Below are positions 17,993 to 28,019 of a DNA stretch of 64,000 nucleotides, piece by piece. Where the stretch lies: positions 24,188 through 88,187 of the forward strand of contig NZ_BDCG01000020.1 in the NCBI RefSeq assembly GCF_001613385.1, in the 5' to 3' direction. The stretch is from Nocardia flavorosea NBRC 108225 (GTDB taxonomy: Bacteria; Actinomycetota; Actinomycetes; Mycobacteriales; Mycobacteriaceae). Under the pieces are notes generated by a model, which was not told where the DNA came from, did not search any database, and saw only the letters and a program-made list of their open reading frames with translations. The position numbers and the translations under genes are program-made. Each line of letters begins with the position of its first letter. Position 1 is the stretch's first letter.

Positions 17993-20374
17993 TCAGTCGA
18001 GCGTTCGGCGGCGCCGGATACGTGGAAGCAGCGTCGCGAGCAGCGGTGTCACCAGGAGTAGCGCCCACAGGATATGTGCGCCGATCAGCAGCGCGCGGTC
18101 TTCCGGCGCGGGCCGGAGTGCCACGCCCGGGACCTGGTAGAGGCGCAGTTCTTCGCTGTCGAAAACCTGATTCAGCTGGGCGAGGGTGGTCGCGGATTCG
18201 CCCAGCGGGCCCGGCGAATCACGTTCGACAAGGACCCAGCCGACACCCAGTCGTGCGAGTTCGGCCGCATCGCCGCCGGTGAGCAGCAGGTCTTCCACGG
18301 TCTGCGCGCGCGTGCCCTCCCCGGTCACGGTCTCGTCGCGGACCGGCAGCGCACCGGTTTGCAGGACATCGCGCGGCAGCATTCGCGGGGCCGGATCGAG
18401 CACCGGCGCCGTACCGGAGTAGGGGAAGCGCCGGAACATGCCGCCGGGTAGAACCGCGATATCACCGGGGCCGTCGATACGTTCGGCCACCTCGGCCCAG
18501 GAATCCGGGTACTGCACGGCACGCATCTGCCCGCCCACACCCCAGCCCAGGTCGGGTAGCGGCAGGAGAAGCATTCCGATGAAGAGCACGGTCAGAGCAA
18601 TCGATGCGTGCACAGGCTCGGGCCGGTCGGCGGCGGGGATGCCCGTGGTCTGCGTCTCCTCGGGCGGGACGGAATCCGACGCGCCGGCTGCCGGCCCGCC
18701 GCCCGTGCCACCCGAGCCGGGGCTGATCGGGCGGTCGGCACCGGAACCTTCTGCGCGCTCGGTATGCAAGCCGGTTGCGTTGCCGCCCGGGCGACTTTCC
18801 GTGCCGCCGGAGTCGCCGCCGGAATGGGAAGCGGGTGCGTCGCCGGGGCGGGAGCCGGTCAGGCCGCCGGGGGCGGACGCAGCCGGTTCGGTCGAGGTCG
18901 GGGCCGGTATGCCCTGCGAGGCCGGCCCATGGGGGGCGCTGCCGGTGTCACGGTGCGTTCCGCCGGATGCGGGATCGGGGAGCCGGTCGATTCCGGGCCG
19001 GTTGTCGGCGGGGGAGACGGGCGCCGGGCCGGCGGAACCGGGTACAAGGGTGGAATCCTCGTATTGCGCAGCTGCGTCATCGGTGGATCGGCGGCCGGTC
19101 GCAATAGAGCAGGCGGCCGCGGCGCACAGTGCGTATCCGGGGACGGCGAGTGCCACGAACTTCTGTGTATCGCGGAGCAGTCCGGTGCCGGGAATATGTA
19201 CGACCAGCCACTCCATGACAGCCAGCCCGGCCGGGGTCGCGGCCAGGGCCGGGAGCGCGACCGCCGCCGCGGCGAGGACGAGCAGGATTCGGCGGGCGCG
19301 GGTGCGTTCGGGGTCGCCGTCCGCGGCCGCCACCCTGCGGATTCCGAATGCGACGACGGCCAGCAGCAGGACGGTCGCGGCGGCGGCCAGCGGTGTGGTG
19401 CGGGAATCGGGAACGGCATCGGCGTTCCAGATCCCACCCAGCCCGGCGAGACTGCCCACCGTGCCCAGCCAGGGTTCCGCGCGGGCGGCGAAAGCCGGAA
19501 CACCCGCCGGATCCGAAGGTTCGGCCGCGACCCCGGAAACGGCGGTGGCCAGCAGCCACGGCAGGCAGGCCGCCACGACGAGCAGGAGTACACCGGCCAA
19601 CCGTCGCCCACCGGCAATCGCCACGGCGACGATTGCGCCCAGTAGCGCGCCGGTCGGAGTGAGCCCTGCCGCGGCGAGAAGGCCGACGAGCACGGCCCAG
19701 TTCCGGAAGGCGCAGGACCCGAAGCCGGTTCCGGTCAGCTCCGTGGCCTTTCGCCGAAGCACCGGGAACCTGATTGCCGGCTCCGGTGCTCGCTCGGGTC
19801 CATTGCCGGAATCCGGTCTCGCATCGGGTCCGACCCGGTCACCGGAACGAGGTTCGGTTGCGGTGGTGTCCGGCGGAATTATGGAGCCGGCCTCGGCGGT
19901 TGTCCCGCCGCGGCGGACCCGTAGGGCTGCCAGCGCGATCCAGGGGAGTGCCGCGTAGCCGGTGAGCAGGCTCCAATGCCCCTGTAGCAGGCGTTCGGCA
20001 ACGTAGGGGTTCCAGACAGTGAGCGTGGTGGCGGCGAGCTGCGCGGTGAGCGGCGCCCGCAGCAGGTGGCGGGCCAGGAGCGCGGCGCCGTAGCCCGCCG
20101 CCCAGAGCGCGGCCACCAGGATCGCCTTGACCACCACGCCGCCGTCGACGAGTACCGAAAGCGTGGCGAGCAGGGCATCCTGCGGTACGGCCCGGGGCGC
20201 TGCGTCGCCCAGACCGAGCGCGGTATCGGTGAGGTAGGAGCGGGGAATGCTCACGGCATCGCGGAGCAGGAGATAGCCGGGCCGTAGCAGCGGGGCGGTG
20301 ATCAGGAGGGTGAGCAGCAGGCTGTATCCGGCCGGGAGCCACCGTGTCCACCGGCCCGCTCGTTGTGCACCCAC
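17993..20374 (-). CDS. Polytopic membrane protein, GT-C-like (Rv0226c-type)
   Basis: A 793-residue integral membrane protein resembling mycobacterial Rv0226c, which is much shorter. About a dozen hydrophobic helices precede residue 430. A first periplasmic loop with LLLRDAVSIPRSYLTD and TLTVWNPYVAERLLQGHWSL recalls GT-C enzymes. Residues about 430-590 are a low-complexity Pro/Gly/Ser/Thr insert. A soluble C-terminal domain follows, then a final helix (LLIGAHILWALLLVTPLLATLL). Another low-complexity insert lies near residues 160-195. Polysaccharide or lipid glycosylation is inferred from fold and neighbours; catalytic activity is not proven. Confidence 0.72.
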   Translation of the reverse strand: MGAQRAGRWTRWLPAGYSLLLTLLITAPLLRPGYLLLRDAVSIPRSYLTDTALGLGDAAPRAVPQDALLATLSVLVDGGVVVKAILVAALWAAGYGAALLARHLLRAPLTAQLAATTLTVWNPYVAERLLQGHWSLLTGYAALPWIALAALRVRRGGTTAEAGSIIPPDTTATEPRSGDRVGPDARPDSGNGPERAPEPAIRFPVLRRKATELTGTGFGSCAFRNWAVLVGLLAAAGLTPTGALLGAIVAVAIAGGRRLAGVLLLVVAACLPWLLATAVSGVAAEPSDPAGVPAFAARAEPWLGTVGSLAGLGGIWNADAVPDSRTTPLAAAATVLLLAVVAFGIRRVAAADGDPERTRARRILLVLAAAAVALPALAATPAGLAVMEWLVVHIPGTGLLRDTQKFVALAVPGYALCAAAACSIATGRRSTDDAAAQYEDSTLVPGSAGPAPVSPADNRPGIDRLPDPASGGTHRDTGSAPHGPASQGIPAPTSTEPAASAPGGLTGSRPGDAPASHSGGDSGGTESRPGGNATGLHTERAEGSGADRPISPGSGGTGGGPAAGASDSVPPEETQTTGIPAADRPEPVHASIALTVLFIGMLLLPLPDLGWGVGGQMRAVQYPDSWAEVAERIDGPGDIAVLPGGMFRRFPYSGTAPVLDPAPRMLPRDVLQTGALPVRDETVTGEGTRAQTVEDLLLTGGDAAELARLGVGWVLVERDSPGPLGESATTLAQLNQVFDSEELRLYQVPGVALRPAPEDRALLIGAHILWALLLVTPLLATLLPRIRRRRTLD

Positions 20375-20451
20375 GGCCAGTCACCCTACGTTCGCGAGTC
20401 CGGGCGGGGCGGACCGGTCCACTCGGCGCCACGGGTGAAAGACTTGCCCGC

Positions 20452-21804
20452 GTGCAGTTCGTTCGCCGTCTTCCCGCCGTGGCGGACATGACCCTGGTCA
20501 CGGCGGGTGCGATGACCGCGAATATCGCGAGTTATCTGCTCCAGTTGCTGGCGGGGCGCTGGCTCGGTGTGGCCGGGTACAGCGAATTCGCCAGCCTGCT
20601 GGCCGTCCAGTTGCTGTGCGCGGTGCCGGCGCTGGCCTTGCAGAACGTGGTGGCACGCGAACTCGTGCACGGATCCGATATCGCGGCGCTGCGTGGGCTG
20701 CGCTGGCGGTGTGCGGTCCTGGTGGCAGCCGCGGCAGCGGTGCTGGTCCCGGTGGTCAGTGTGTTGCTGGACGTGGGGGTCGCGGCGGCTGCGGCCGCGC
20801 TCGGGTCGGCGCCCGCCCTGGTCGTTCTGGCAGGCGAGCAGGGGGTGCTGCAAGGGCAGAAGCGGTTCCGCGGATTGGCGATGGTGCTGGGGGTGACCGG
20901 TATCGCGAAGGTTGTTCCGGCGCTGGTGGTACTGGCCGTGGGTGGGGCTGCCACGGCGGCGCTGTGGGCAGCGGCCGGTGGTGTCGCCGCGGCGGCCGGG
21001 TACGGGCGGATTGTGGCGGGGAATGCGGAGACGGCCGGAAATCACGGCGCGGGTCGCGGGATGGATTTGCCCGGTGATTCCATTTCCCCGGCGACTTCGC
21101 CGGACGTGGATTCCGGGCTGACCGAGGCACGGCCGAAGCAGGCCGGAGCCGATGGGACGATCCCCGTATCTGCCGGATCCGGCGCCGGTGCGAAACCGGG
21201 GTTGGCCGATGTGGCCGCGGTGCTGCGGGCGGCGCAGGTGCAGGCGGCGTTGATGGCGCTGTCGTCGGCCGATCTGATCGTGGTCCGGATGGTGCTCGAG
21301 GAACCCGATGCCAGCCGGTACGCGCTGGGCACCATTGCTACCAAGATCGCGTTTTGGCTACCGCAGGCAGTGGGTGTGGTGTTGTATCCGCGGATGGCGC
21401 AGCCGGCGTCGTCCGGTTCGGCGATACGTTCGGCGCTCGCGGTGCTCGCCGGTATCGGTGTGGTTGCGGTGTTCGGTGCGGCGGTGGCGGCTCCGCTCGC
21501 GCCGTTACTGGCCGGTCACGACTATGCCCCGATCCAGGGATTGCTGTGGTTGTTCGCGCTGCACGGCGCGATCCTGGCTGTTCTGCAGGGCGCGCTGCTC
21601 TCGGCGATCGCGGTGAACCGGACCGCGTCGGCCGCGCTGGCCTGGGTGGGATTGGTGCTCGAGGTGGTGTTGATGCTGGTCGTGGCGAATTCCGTCACCG
21701 CCCTCATCGTGACCGCCGCGCTCGTCGCCGGCGCGACCACCGCTCTGGTGGCGCTGCTGGTCATTCGGGCGGCGGCCCAGCGTCCCGCCGTGGCCGCCGC
21801 GTAA
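20452..21804 (+). CDS. Flippase-like polysaccharide export membrane protein
   Basis: A 450-residue protein with about 10-12 hydrophobic helices arranged as in Wzx/MATE-type flippases, which turn lipid-linked sugars across the membrane. Recognisable stretches are ASYLLQLLAGRWLGVAGYSE at the first helix pair, GEQGVLQGQKRFR, and a late IKFW-like region ATKIAFWLPQAVGVVLYPRM. A hydrophilic insert of about 55 residues sits near 195-250. The GTG at 20452 is favoured; upstream codons overlap the divergent gene, and the ATG at 20488 is possible. Its end overlaps the convergent aftD by 44 bp. Confidence 0.7.
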   Translation: MQFVRRLPAVADMTLVTAGAMTANIASYLLQLLAGRWLGVAGYSEFASLLAVQLLCAVPALALQNVVARELVHGSDIAALRGLRWRCAVLVAAAAAVLVPVVSVLLDVGVAAAAAALGSAPALVVLAGEQGVLQGQKRFRGLAMVLGVTGIAKVVPALVVLAVGGAATAALWAAAGGVAAAAGYGRIVAGNAETAGNHGAGRGMDLPGDSISPATSPDVDSGLTEARPKQAGADGTIPVSAGSGAGAKPGLADVAAVLRAAQVQAALMALSSADLIVVRMVLEEPDASRYALGTIATKIAFWLPQAVGVVLYPRMAQPASSGSAIRSALAVLAGIGVVAVFGAAVAAPLAPLLAGHDYAPIQGLLWLFALHGAILAVLQGALLSAIAVNRTASAALAWVGLVLEVVLMLVVANSVTALIVTAALVAGATTALVALLVIRAAAQRPAVAAA

Positions 21805-24800
21805 TCGGCGGCAGCGCCGCCAGACCCACCGCGATCACCGCGACGAGTGCGGGCACCTGGACCCACAGCGAATCACCCATATAGCCGCCCGGCATCCGCC
21901 ACGGCCCGGTCGACAGTGCGGCGGCCGATACCGCCGTACCGATTCCGGCGACGGCCGCCAGGGCGCGCCGCGGCAGCCGCGGCGCGAACCGCAGTACCGC
22001 CAGGCCCGCCACCGTGAGCACGGTGGCCGTGGGTCCGGCGATCACCGTGGTCGCGGCGGTCAGTGCCAGAGCGCCGGCTGTCCACGGAGTGCGCCGTGCC
22101 GGCACCGGACTGGCCGGATCGTCGCGGGGTCCGCGCGGAACGGCAAGGGCGAGCAGGGGTATCAGCAGCAACAGACCACCGAAGATCGCGACCCGGTACC
22201 AGGTGTCGATCGGGAACGACACCGTCACCGGTCCGGTAGTACCGGGAGGGACCAGCCAACCCTGCTGCCAGCCGTTCACCACGATGGGATCGAGTTCCTG
22301 CCCGTCAGCGGTGTGGGCCCGCCAGCCGATATTCGTGCTGAGCGGAAGTGTGAGCAGTTGGGTTCCGCTGTCGGCGACGGGCGGCGCCGGCGGTGTACCG
22401 GCCAGCCGTAATCGGTCGACGAAGAACAGTTCGGTCGGTGCGACCAGCACATCGACCTCGCCCGCCGGAAGCGAAACCGGCTGGGCTGTCTCGGGGTCCG
22501 TCTCCGGTACCGGCGGCGCGGCGGAGTCCGGGCAGGCTTGCGCGGCAATAGGTGCGCCGGAACGTAGTTCGCCGGCCGTGGCGGTGATACTGGTGTGCAC
22601 CAGACGGCCACCGACCGCGATGGTCGGCCCGATGTCGCAGCCGATGGTGACGATCCGGTCGTCCGGTGCGGGTGGCGGATACTGCGGACCCAGCACGTTC
22701 ACCTCGGCCAGCCCGGCGGGCTGAGCCTGGTGGTAGCCGAGGGCGGTCCGGTCCAGAACCGATTCCCAGCTGCGGATACTCAGTTCGATCCGATCGGTTA
22801 CGGTGGGGTGCAGGTCGATGCGGGACATCGCGTCCGGGTCGTCGAGTTCGCGGATCTGCGGCCCGTTGCCGAGGTTCACCGCCACGGAGGTCGGGGCGGC
22901 GGGCAGCCCGCCGAGCGAGGGGGACAGTTCGAGCCCGGTCACCAGTGTGGGTTCGGGGAGTTCGATGGTCAGCGTCGGTTTCGGACCGCGGGTATCGCGG
23001 GCGGTCTCTTCGGGAGCCGTCCAGCTGGTGCGCGGATCGCCGTCGGTAGCGGCGAAGGCCGAGCCGCGTAGATCGCCGACATCGGATGCCCCGCGCGCCA
23101 CCGGCCGGGCCGGATCGGTCAGCAGCGCCTCCAGTGCGGGGCCCTGCCGTGGCCGGACGGTGAGATGAGGATCGACCGTCACCGGTGCGGGCACCGAAAG
23201 GGTGCGGCTGAATGCACCCATCTCCTCCGGGGCCAGCGCCAATCCCTTCCCGCAGCGAACACGGTCGGGGGCGTCGAAACAGGCGTTGCGGCCGGGGAAT
23301 TCCTGTCCGAGATCCCAGCCGGTCACCGTGGCGCCCGACGGTGGTTCCGGAAGTACTGTGCGGTGCCGGATTTCGACCGGAACAGGAAATTCGGGTACCG
23401 AGTAGTCCTCGACCGCCAGTTCGCTGATCCCGAACTGACCACCCGTACTGCCGCGTTCGGTCGATCGCGCCGTGATCTTCACCCAGTCCGTCGAACCCAC
23501 CGGCAGCGGCACCGAAACCGGCTCGCCGGGTTTACCGATCCGGGCGGAGACACTGCCGTTGTCGGTGCGCACCTCCACCCATTTCACCGGGTCGCCGATG
23601 GCGGCGGGAGTGCTGGTGAAACGCAGCAGCCCGGAATTGAACGGTTCGTCCATATCGAGCCGCAGCCATTGGCCGACAGCGTATTCCCCCGCATTGCTGA
23701 TCCAGGCGGTGGTGGGGTCGCCGTCCACGATCGCCGCGGTCGAATTACCCGGCGCGGCACCACCGATCTGGGTGGCATCGGCGGCCGAACTGGACGCGGT
23801 GACGGTGGCCCCGGTCCAGTCGCCGCGGACCGGTTCGGCACCCGGGACCGCGTAATCCGGTACGAGGTTGTGCGTGCGACGGGCGTCGCCGGGGGCGCGC
23901 AAGGCCGAGTTGTGATTGTCGACCTTGCCGAAATCGGTTTCCCGGTCCATCGGGGTATCGGTCACCGTCACCGGGCCCACCGGCAGGCCCGCGGCGGCGG
24001 CATCGGCGGCGAGCAGAGTCGGCTCGTGCGAGGTCGCGGGGTCGCGGTGGAGCCGTTCCAGGACCTCCGATCCGCCCTGCACCCTCGGGACCGAGGCGAG
24101 CGGAACGGTGTATGCCCCGGGGAATTCGGCGGGCGCACCGGTGCCACTGCGTACCTCGGCGGGAGTTCCCGGCACCGGAGTTTCGATGCGATAGATCTCC
24201 ACCGCCGGATACTCCGGGCGGAGATCGGCGTCGACCACGAATTCGTCGTTACCGGACCCGTGTTCGATCGGCTCACCGAATTCCGCGACCTTACGCAGCC
24301 CCGGCGACCCCTCCACCGCGCTGTGCGCCAGCAGCGGCCGGGTCGACCGGGAGGTATCCGGATCCAGATCGTTGCGCAGCACCAGCACTCCGATGCCTTG
24401 TCCGCGCAGCGCGGCCGCCAGACCGTCCGAGGGCCGGCCGTCGGCGATGAGCCGCTGCACCGAATCCATGGCGCGGATGGTTCCCGGCGGATTCAACGGG
24501 ACCGCGTCCCGGACCGCCCACGGGGTCTCGGCCAGTGCTTGTAGTGGTTCGTCCCTGGTCAGACCCCAGACCTGGCTGCCGAAAGGCGCGCCCGGGACCA
24601 CCAGTGCCCGGGTATCGGCGGCGTTGTCGCGTAACCACTCGGCGGTCTGCTGCCAGTAGCCGGGCACCTCGTCGTAGGCACCGCGCGGCGCGAGTTTGCC
24701 GGTCCAGGCCAACGAGGTGGACAGTGCGAGCGCGGCCAGGATCAGCATCGCCACCGCGACCCTGCGGTCGCGATGCGGGTTGGCGAACGCATTGCGCCAC

Positions 24801-26029
24801 TGCCCGGCGCGTACCGAACCGGGCAGTGGCACCCGGGCCAGCAGTTGCGCGAGCCCCAGCACCAGCGGCAGCCGGATCAGCGGTTCCAATTTGTGCACAT
24901 TGCGCAGCGGCGCACCGCCGGAATCGAGGAAGATGCGGACGTTTTCGGCGAACGGCCCGCCGAGCTGGCCCACATACCCAGCGCAGATACCGGTGAGGCC
25001 CACACACAGGATGAACACCAGCCGCCCGCGCCCGGGCATCGAACGCATAGCCAGGCCCGCCATCCCCGCGGCGGCGAGCAGGCCGGTGGCCAGGACCGCG
25101 GCGGGCTGGGTGACCAGCACCGCGCCCGCGATCCGTTCCGGCGAGACGAACGGGGTCCAGCTGTCGGTTCCGCGCAGTACTTCCCCCAGCGACGCCCACT
25201 GTGTGGTGACTCCGGACGATTCGATGTAGTCGAGGAACGGCGGGCTCACCCGGCCGAGCAGCAGTAGCGGCACCGCCCACCACGCAACCGCCAGCACCAG
25301 CAGCGGTACCCAGGCCATGGTGAACCGCCACCAGGCCCGGTTGGGCCGGTAACTGGCCCACCACAACAGTGCGGGCAGGAAGGCCGCCACCGTCGCGACC
25401 GCGTTCACCGCGCCCATCAGCGCCAGGGCCAGCGCACTTCCGGCCGGCGACCGCGCTCCGCCGTGCCGGCGCCGCCGGTAGGCCGTACCGAGGGCCGCGG
25501 GTGCGAGCAGTACCCACGGCGCCAGCATCATGGGCAGGGTTTCGGAGGAGATGGAACCGAGGGTGGTGAGCACCCGCGGGGACAGCGCGTACGCGATGGC
25601 GGCGATGATCCGCGCTCCGCGCCCGCCGATACCCAGGGTTTCGCAGAGTTTGACAACACCCCAGAACCCGGCGAGCAGCAGCAGCGCCCACCAGGTCCGC
25701 TGGGTCACCCAGGCGGGAATCGAGAGGAGATCACCCAGCGCGAAGAACGCGCCGTGCGGAAAGAAGTAGCCGTAGGCCTGGTTCTGGACCTGCCCCATCG
25801 GAGCTTGGCTGCTCCACATATGCGCGGCCCGGCCCAGGAAGCCGAGTGGGTTTTCGGCCAGGTCGTATTTGGTATCGGCGACGGTCAGCCCGGGGGCCTG
25901 CAGGAAGGTGAGCAGGAAGGCGATAACGGCCGATCCGGCGAACCACCGCGGTCCCAGCCGGTCGGCCGATTCCGGCTCGCTACCGGTTTCCGCGCGCGGC
26001 GAGGCTGCGGTTTCGGACTGCTCGGGCAC
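21761..26029 (-). CDS. aftD: Alpha-(1->3)-arabinofuranosyltransferase AftD
   Basis: Adds arabinofuranose from decaprenyl-phosphoarabinose to the arabinan of arabinogalactan and lipoarabinomannan, outside the membrane. The 1422-residue length matches M. tuberculosis AftD (about 1400). A GT-C membrane part covers residues 1-480, with an acidic first loop (LTVADTKYDLAENP, D52 and D56) expected to hold the catalytic Asp. A large periplasmic region with beta-rich carbohydrate-binding (F5/8-type C-like) modules covers about 480-1300, including PTTAWISNAGEYAVGQWLRL and DPRTSWTAPEE, and C-terminal helices follow. It is preceded by the DUF2613 gene, as at Rv0236c/Rv0236A. Confidence 0.92.
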   Translation of the reverse strand: MPEQSETAASPRAETGSEPESADRLGPRWFAGSAVIAFLLTFLQAPGLTVADTKYDLAENPLGFLGRAAHMWSSQAPMGQVQNQAYGYFFPHGAFFALGDLLSIPAWVTQRTWWALLLLAGFWGVVKLCETLGIGGRGARIIAAIAYALSPRVLTTLGSISSETLPMMLAPWVLLAPAALGTAYRRRRHGGARSPAGSALALALMGAVNAVATVAAFLPALLWWASYRPNRAWWRFTMAWVPLLVLAVAWWAVPLLLLGRVSPPFLDYIESSGVTTQWASLGEVLRGTDSWTPFVSPERIAGAVLVTQPAAVLATGLLAAAGMAGLAMRSMPGRGRLVFILCVGLTGICAGYVGQLGGPFAENVRIFLDSGGAPLRNVHKLEPLIRLPLVLGLAQLLARVPLPGSVRAGQWRNAFANPHRDRRVAVAMLILAALALSTSLAWTGKLAPRGAYDEVPGYWQQTAEWLRDNAADTRALVVPGAPFGSQVWGLTRDEPLQALAETPWAVRDAVPLNPPGTIRAMDSVQRLIADGRPSDGLAAALRGQGIGVLVLRNDLDPDTSRSTRPLLAHSAVEGSPGLRKVAEFGEPIEHGSGNDEFVVDADLRPEYPAVEIYRIETPVPGTPAEVRSGTGAPAEFPGAYTVPLASVPRVQGGSEVLERLHRDPATSHEPTLLAADAAAAGLPVGPVTVTDTPMDRETDFGKVDNHNSALRAPGDARRTHNLVPDYAVPGAEPVRGDWTGATVTASSSAADATQIGGAAPGNSTAAIVDGDPTTAWISNAGEYAVGQWLRLDMDEPFNSGLLRFTSTPAAIGDPVKWVEVRTDNGSVSARIGKPGEPVSVPLPVGSTDWVKITARSTERGSTGGQFGISELAVEDYSVPEFPVPVEIRHRTVLPEPPSGATVTGWDLGQEFPGRNACFDAPDRVRCGKGLALAPEEMGAFSRTLSVPAPVTVDPHLTVRPRQGPALEALLTDPARPVARGASDVGDLRGSAFAATDGDPRTSWTAPEETARDTRGPKPTLTIELPEPTLVTGLELSPSLGGLPAAPTSVAVNLGNGPQIRELDDPDAMSRIDLHPTVTDRIELSIRSWESVLDRTALGYHQAQPAGLAEVNVLGPQYPPPAPDDRIVTIGCDIGPTIAVGGRLVHTSITATAGELRSGAPIAAQACPDSAAPPVPETDPETAQPVSLPAGEVDVLVAPTELFFVDRLRLAGTPPAPPVADSGTQLLTLPLSTNIGWRAHTADGQELDPIVVNGWQQGWLVPPGTTGPVTVSFPIDTWYRVAIFGGLLLLIPLLALAVPRGPRDDPASPVPARRTPWTAGALALTAATTVIAGPTATVLTVAGLAVLRFAPRLPRRALAAVAGIGTAVSAAALSTGPWRMPGGYMGDSLWVQVPALVAVIAVGLAALPPITRRPRRDAGPPPE

Positions 26030-26097
26030 CGTGGGTCAGGCGTTCGGCGTCCCCGCCGCAAGTACCGGGCGGGGACGTGGCGGGGTCGGGAGGGGTC

Positions 26098-26268
26098 TCA
26101 GCGCTTGCCGTATTCGACGCTGTTGAGCAGCGAACTGTCCGCGTTACCGCTGCGGTCCACCTCGGGGCGGGTGTTCTGCTGTACTGCGGCGGTGATGGCG
26201 AAGACCGCGATCGCGCCCAGCAGGGCACCGCCCACCGCACTCGCAATACCGGGGACAGCAAACTTCAT
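26098..26268 (-). CDS. DUF2613 small membrane protein (Rv0236A-type)
   Basis: A 56-residue protein: a single hydrophobic helix (ASAVGGALLGAIAVFAITAA, residues about 8-27) followed by a short outside tail ending LLNSVEYGKR. The ATG at 26268 has GGAG at 8 bases; the longer in-frame ORF upstream is not needed. It precedes aftD by 68 bp in the same direction, and the pair is conserved in mycobacteria, suggesting it helps or anchors AftD. That role is inference. Confidence 0.85.
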   Translation of the reverse strand: MKFAVPGIASAVGGALLGAIAVFAITAAVQQNTRPEVDRSGNADSSLLNSVEYGKR

Positions 26269-26596
26269 CGCAGCACTCCAAACTAGATGCAGGCAGTATC
26301 CGGGCCAACCTAGCAGTATCGCGCCGGTCCGGAAACGTACAGTCCGGCGTTTCACCCTACTGGGTGCCACCGTCCGGCGGCGACGGCCGGGCGTGTTCTC
26401 CCCGCGGCGACCTGCGGCCTTTGTGCGGCCGAACCGTCATGGACCACGGCCCGGACGCGATCGCGCAGCCGGGCCGTATTTCAGCGAGGGAAACAACGAC
26501 CGCGCCGGTCCGCTGGGCGAGCCCGTGCCGAACGTAGGAGTATTCGATCCAGATCCCGCTGAACGGTGCGGCGGGCCCACATCGAGATCTGCACCC
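26269..26596. other. 328-bp gap before the DUF2613-aftD operon
   Basis: No convincing coding frame. It should hold the promoter of DUF2613-aftD and the end of the isochorismate synthase transcript. I could not identify a consensus promoter or strong hairpin by eye. Confidence 0.4.
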
Positions 26597-27688
26597 TCAC
26601 TCGCGTTTCTCCGGGATGCCCAGTGCGCCGAGCAGGGTGTGCAGTTTGCTCGTCGTCTCGTCGAGTTCGGCCTGTGGATCCGAGGCCGCGACGATTCCGC
26701 CGCCGGCCCAGGCACGCAGGGAAAGGCCGTCGGCCGATAGCCGTGCACTGCGGATCGCGACCACCCAGCACCCGTCGCCGCTCGAATTGCACCAGCCCAC
26801 CGCACCGCCGTAGAACCCGCGGTCTTCCTCGTGAGTGGTGATGTATTCGAGTGCTTGGGCGGTGGGAGTGCCGCATACCGCCGGCGTCGGATGCAGGAGC
26901 AGTGCGAGTTCGAGGGCGCTGGGCGCCGGATCCCGCAGCACACCGTGGATCGGGGTGCCGAGATGCCATACGTCGCGGGTGCTGACCAATTGTGTGCGCG
27001 CCGGCACGGTGAGCCGGACACAGACCGGGTTCAGCCGTTCGGTGATCCAGTCGACGACGAACGCGTGCTCGGCCCGGTTCTTCGTACTCGACGCCAGCCG
27101 CTGCGCCTGGGCGTTGTCAGCTCCGGGGTCCGACAGTCGTGGCAGCGTTCCGGCCAGCGGATACACCGTGACCGACGACCCGGTGCGCTGGACCAGCGTC
27201 TCCGGGGTCGCACCCACCAGGATCGCGCCGGTATCTCCGGCAGGGGTGAGATCGACAGCGAAAACATTCGCGCGCGGATGTCTGGTGAGCAGGTAGGCGG
27301 CGAGGGTTTGCGGGTCGAGGGCGGTGTCCGCCGTGGCCGACACCGATCGCGCGGCGACCACCTTGCGCAGCGGCGGGGCCGGGTCGGCGAGGATGCCGAC
27401 CAGCCGTGCGACCCGCTCGCGATGCTCGTCCGGGGAGGGCTGTTCGCTCACCACGCGTATGCGGGGGAGTTCCGGCAGCGCAGCAGGTCGCCACGGGCCC
27501 GCGGTATGCGAGAACTTCTCGGGTTCGACCAGCGCGGACGCCCGGCGCGGGTCGAACGGGATCGCGCCGGTGATCGCCGCGGTGCCACCGTGCAGGGCGT
27601 CGACGGCCTGCCACGGATCGCGGAACGTGGTGCGCACGCCGTCTGCGCGGACCACGCTATCGGGTCGTGCCAGCAGGAACCCGGTCAT
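26597..27688 (-). CDS. Isochorismate synthase (MenF/EntC family)
   Basis: Converts chorismate to isochorismate for menaquinone or catechol/salicylate siderophores. The ATG at 27688 gives 363 residues, the EntC-type length; an upstream extension is not supported. The chorismate-binding fold shows LRKVVAARSV (catalytic base Lys), FAVDLTPAGDTGAILVGATP, YPLAGTLPR, HLGTPIHGVLRD, LLHPTPAVCGTPTAQALEYI, DRGFYGGAVGW and the acidic end of AWAGGGIVAASDPQAE. No other siderophore or menaquinone gene is in the window, so its pathway is open. It interrupts the aftD-lpqI neighbourhood seen in mycobacteria. Confidence 0.86.
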   Translation of the reverse strand: MTGFLLARPDSVVRADGVRTTFRDPWQAVDALHGGTAAITGAIPFDPRRASALVEPEKFSHTAGPWRPAALPELPRIRVVSEQPSPDEHRERVARLVGILADPAPPLRKVVAARSVSATADTALDPQTLAAYLLTRHPRANVFAVDLTPAGDTGAILVGATPETLVQRTGSSVTVYPLAGTLPRLSDPGADNAQAQRLASSTKNRAEHAFVVDWITERLNPVCVRLTVPARTQLVSTRDVWHLGTPIHGVLRDPAPSALELALLLHPTPAVCGTPTAQALEYITTHEEDRGFYGGAVGWCNSSGDGCWVVAIRSARLSADGLSLRAWAGGGIVAASDPQAELDETTSKLHTLLGALGIPEKRE

Positions 27689-28019
27689 GGTCCGACCGTA
27701 ACTCCATCGAGAGGGCACGGCCTCATGACCACACCGAGGTTCCGATCTCGTGCAACGGTGGACCGATGGGCCTGCAAGTTGCTCCACGCCGCCGCGGATG
27801 AGGTCGGGTGTCTGATCGCCGAGCGTCGGCCGGGGGAAGGCGACGAGAACCGGGTCTCTGCTGTTCCACCGAGTGGCTGGTCCACCGGATCCGGATATCG
27901 CCGACAGCGCGGGACCGGTGCCGGTACGGGATCACTGCCGAAGTCCGGCGTGGTCGCCCATCGTGGCCGGACGACCGTATGCGTTTCCGGACCCGTGGCC
28001 AGGGGTGCCGCCCGGATCG
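27689..28019. other. 331-bp gap upstream of the isochorismate synthase gene
   Basis: Lies between two leftward genes. Frames are open on both strands, but none has a recognisable product or start signal, so I call it non-coding and the likely promoter region of the isochorismate synthase gene. Confidence 0.4.
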
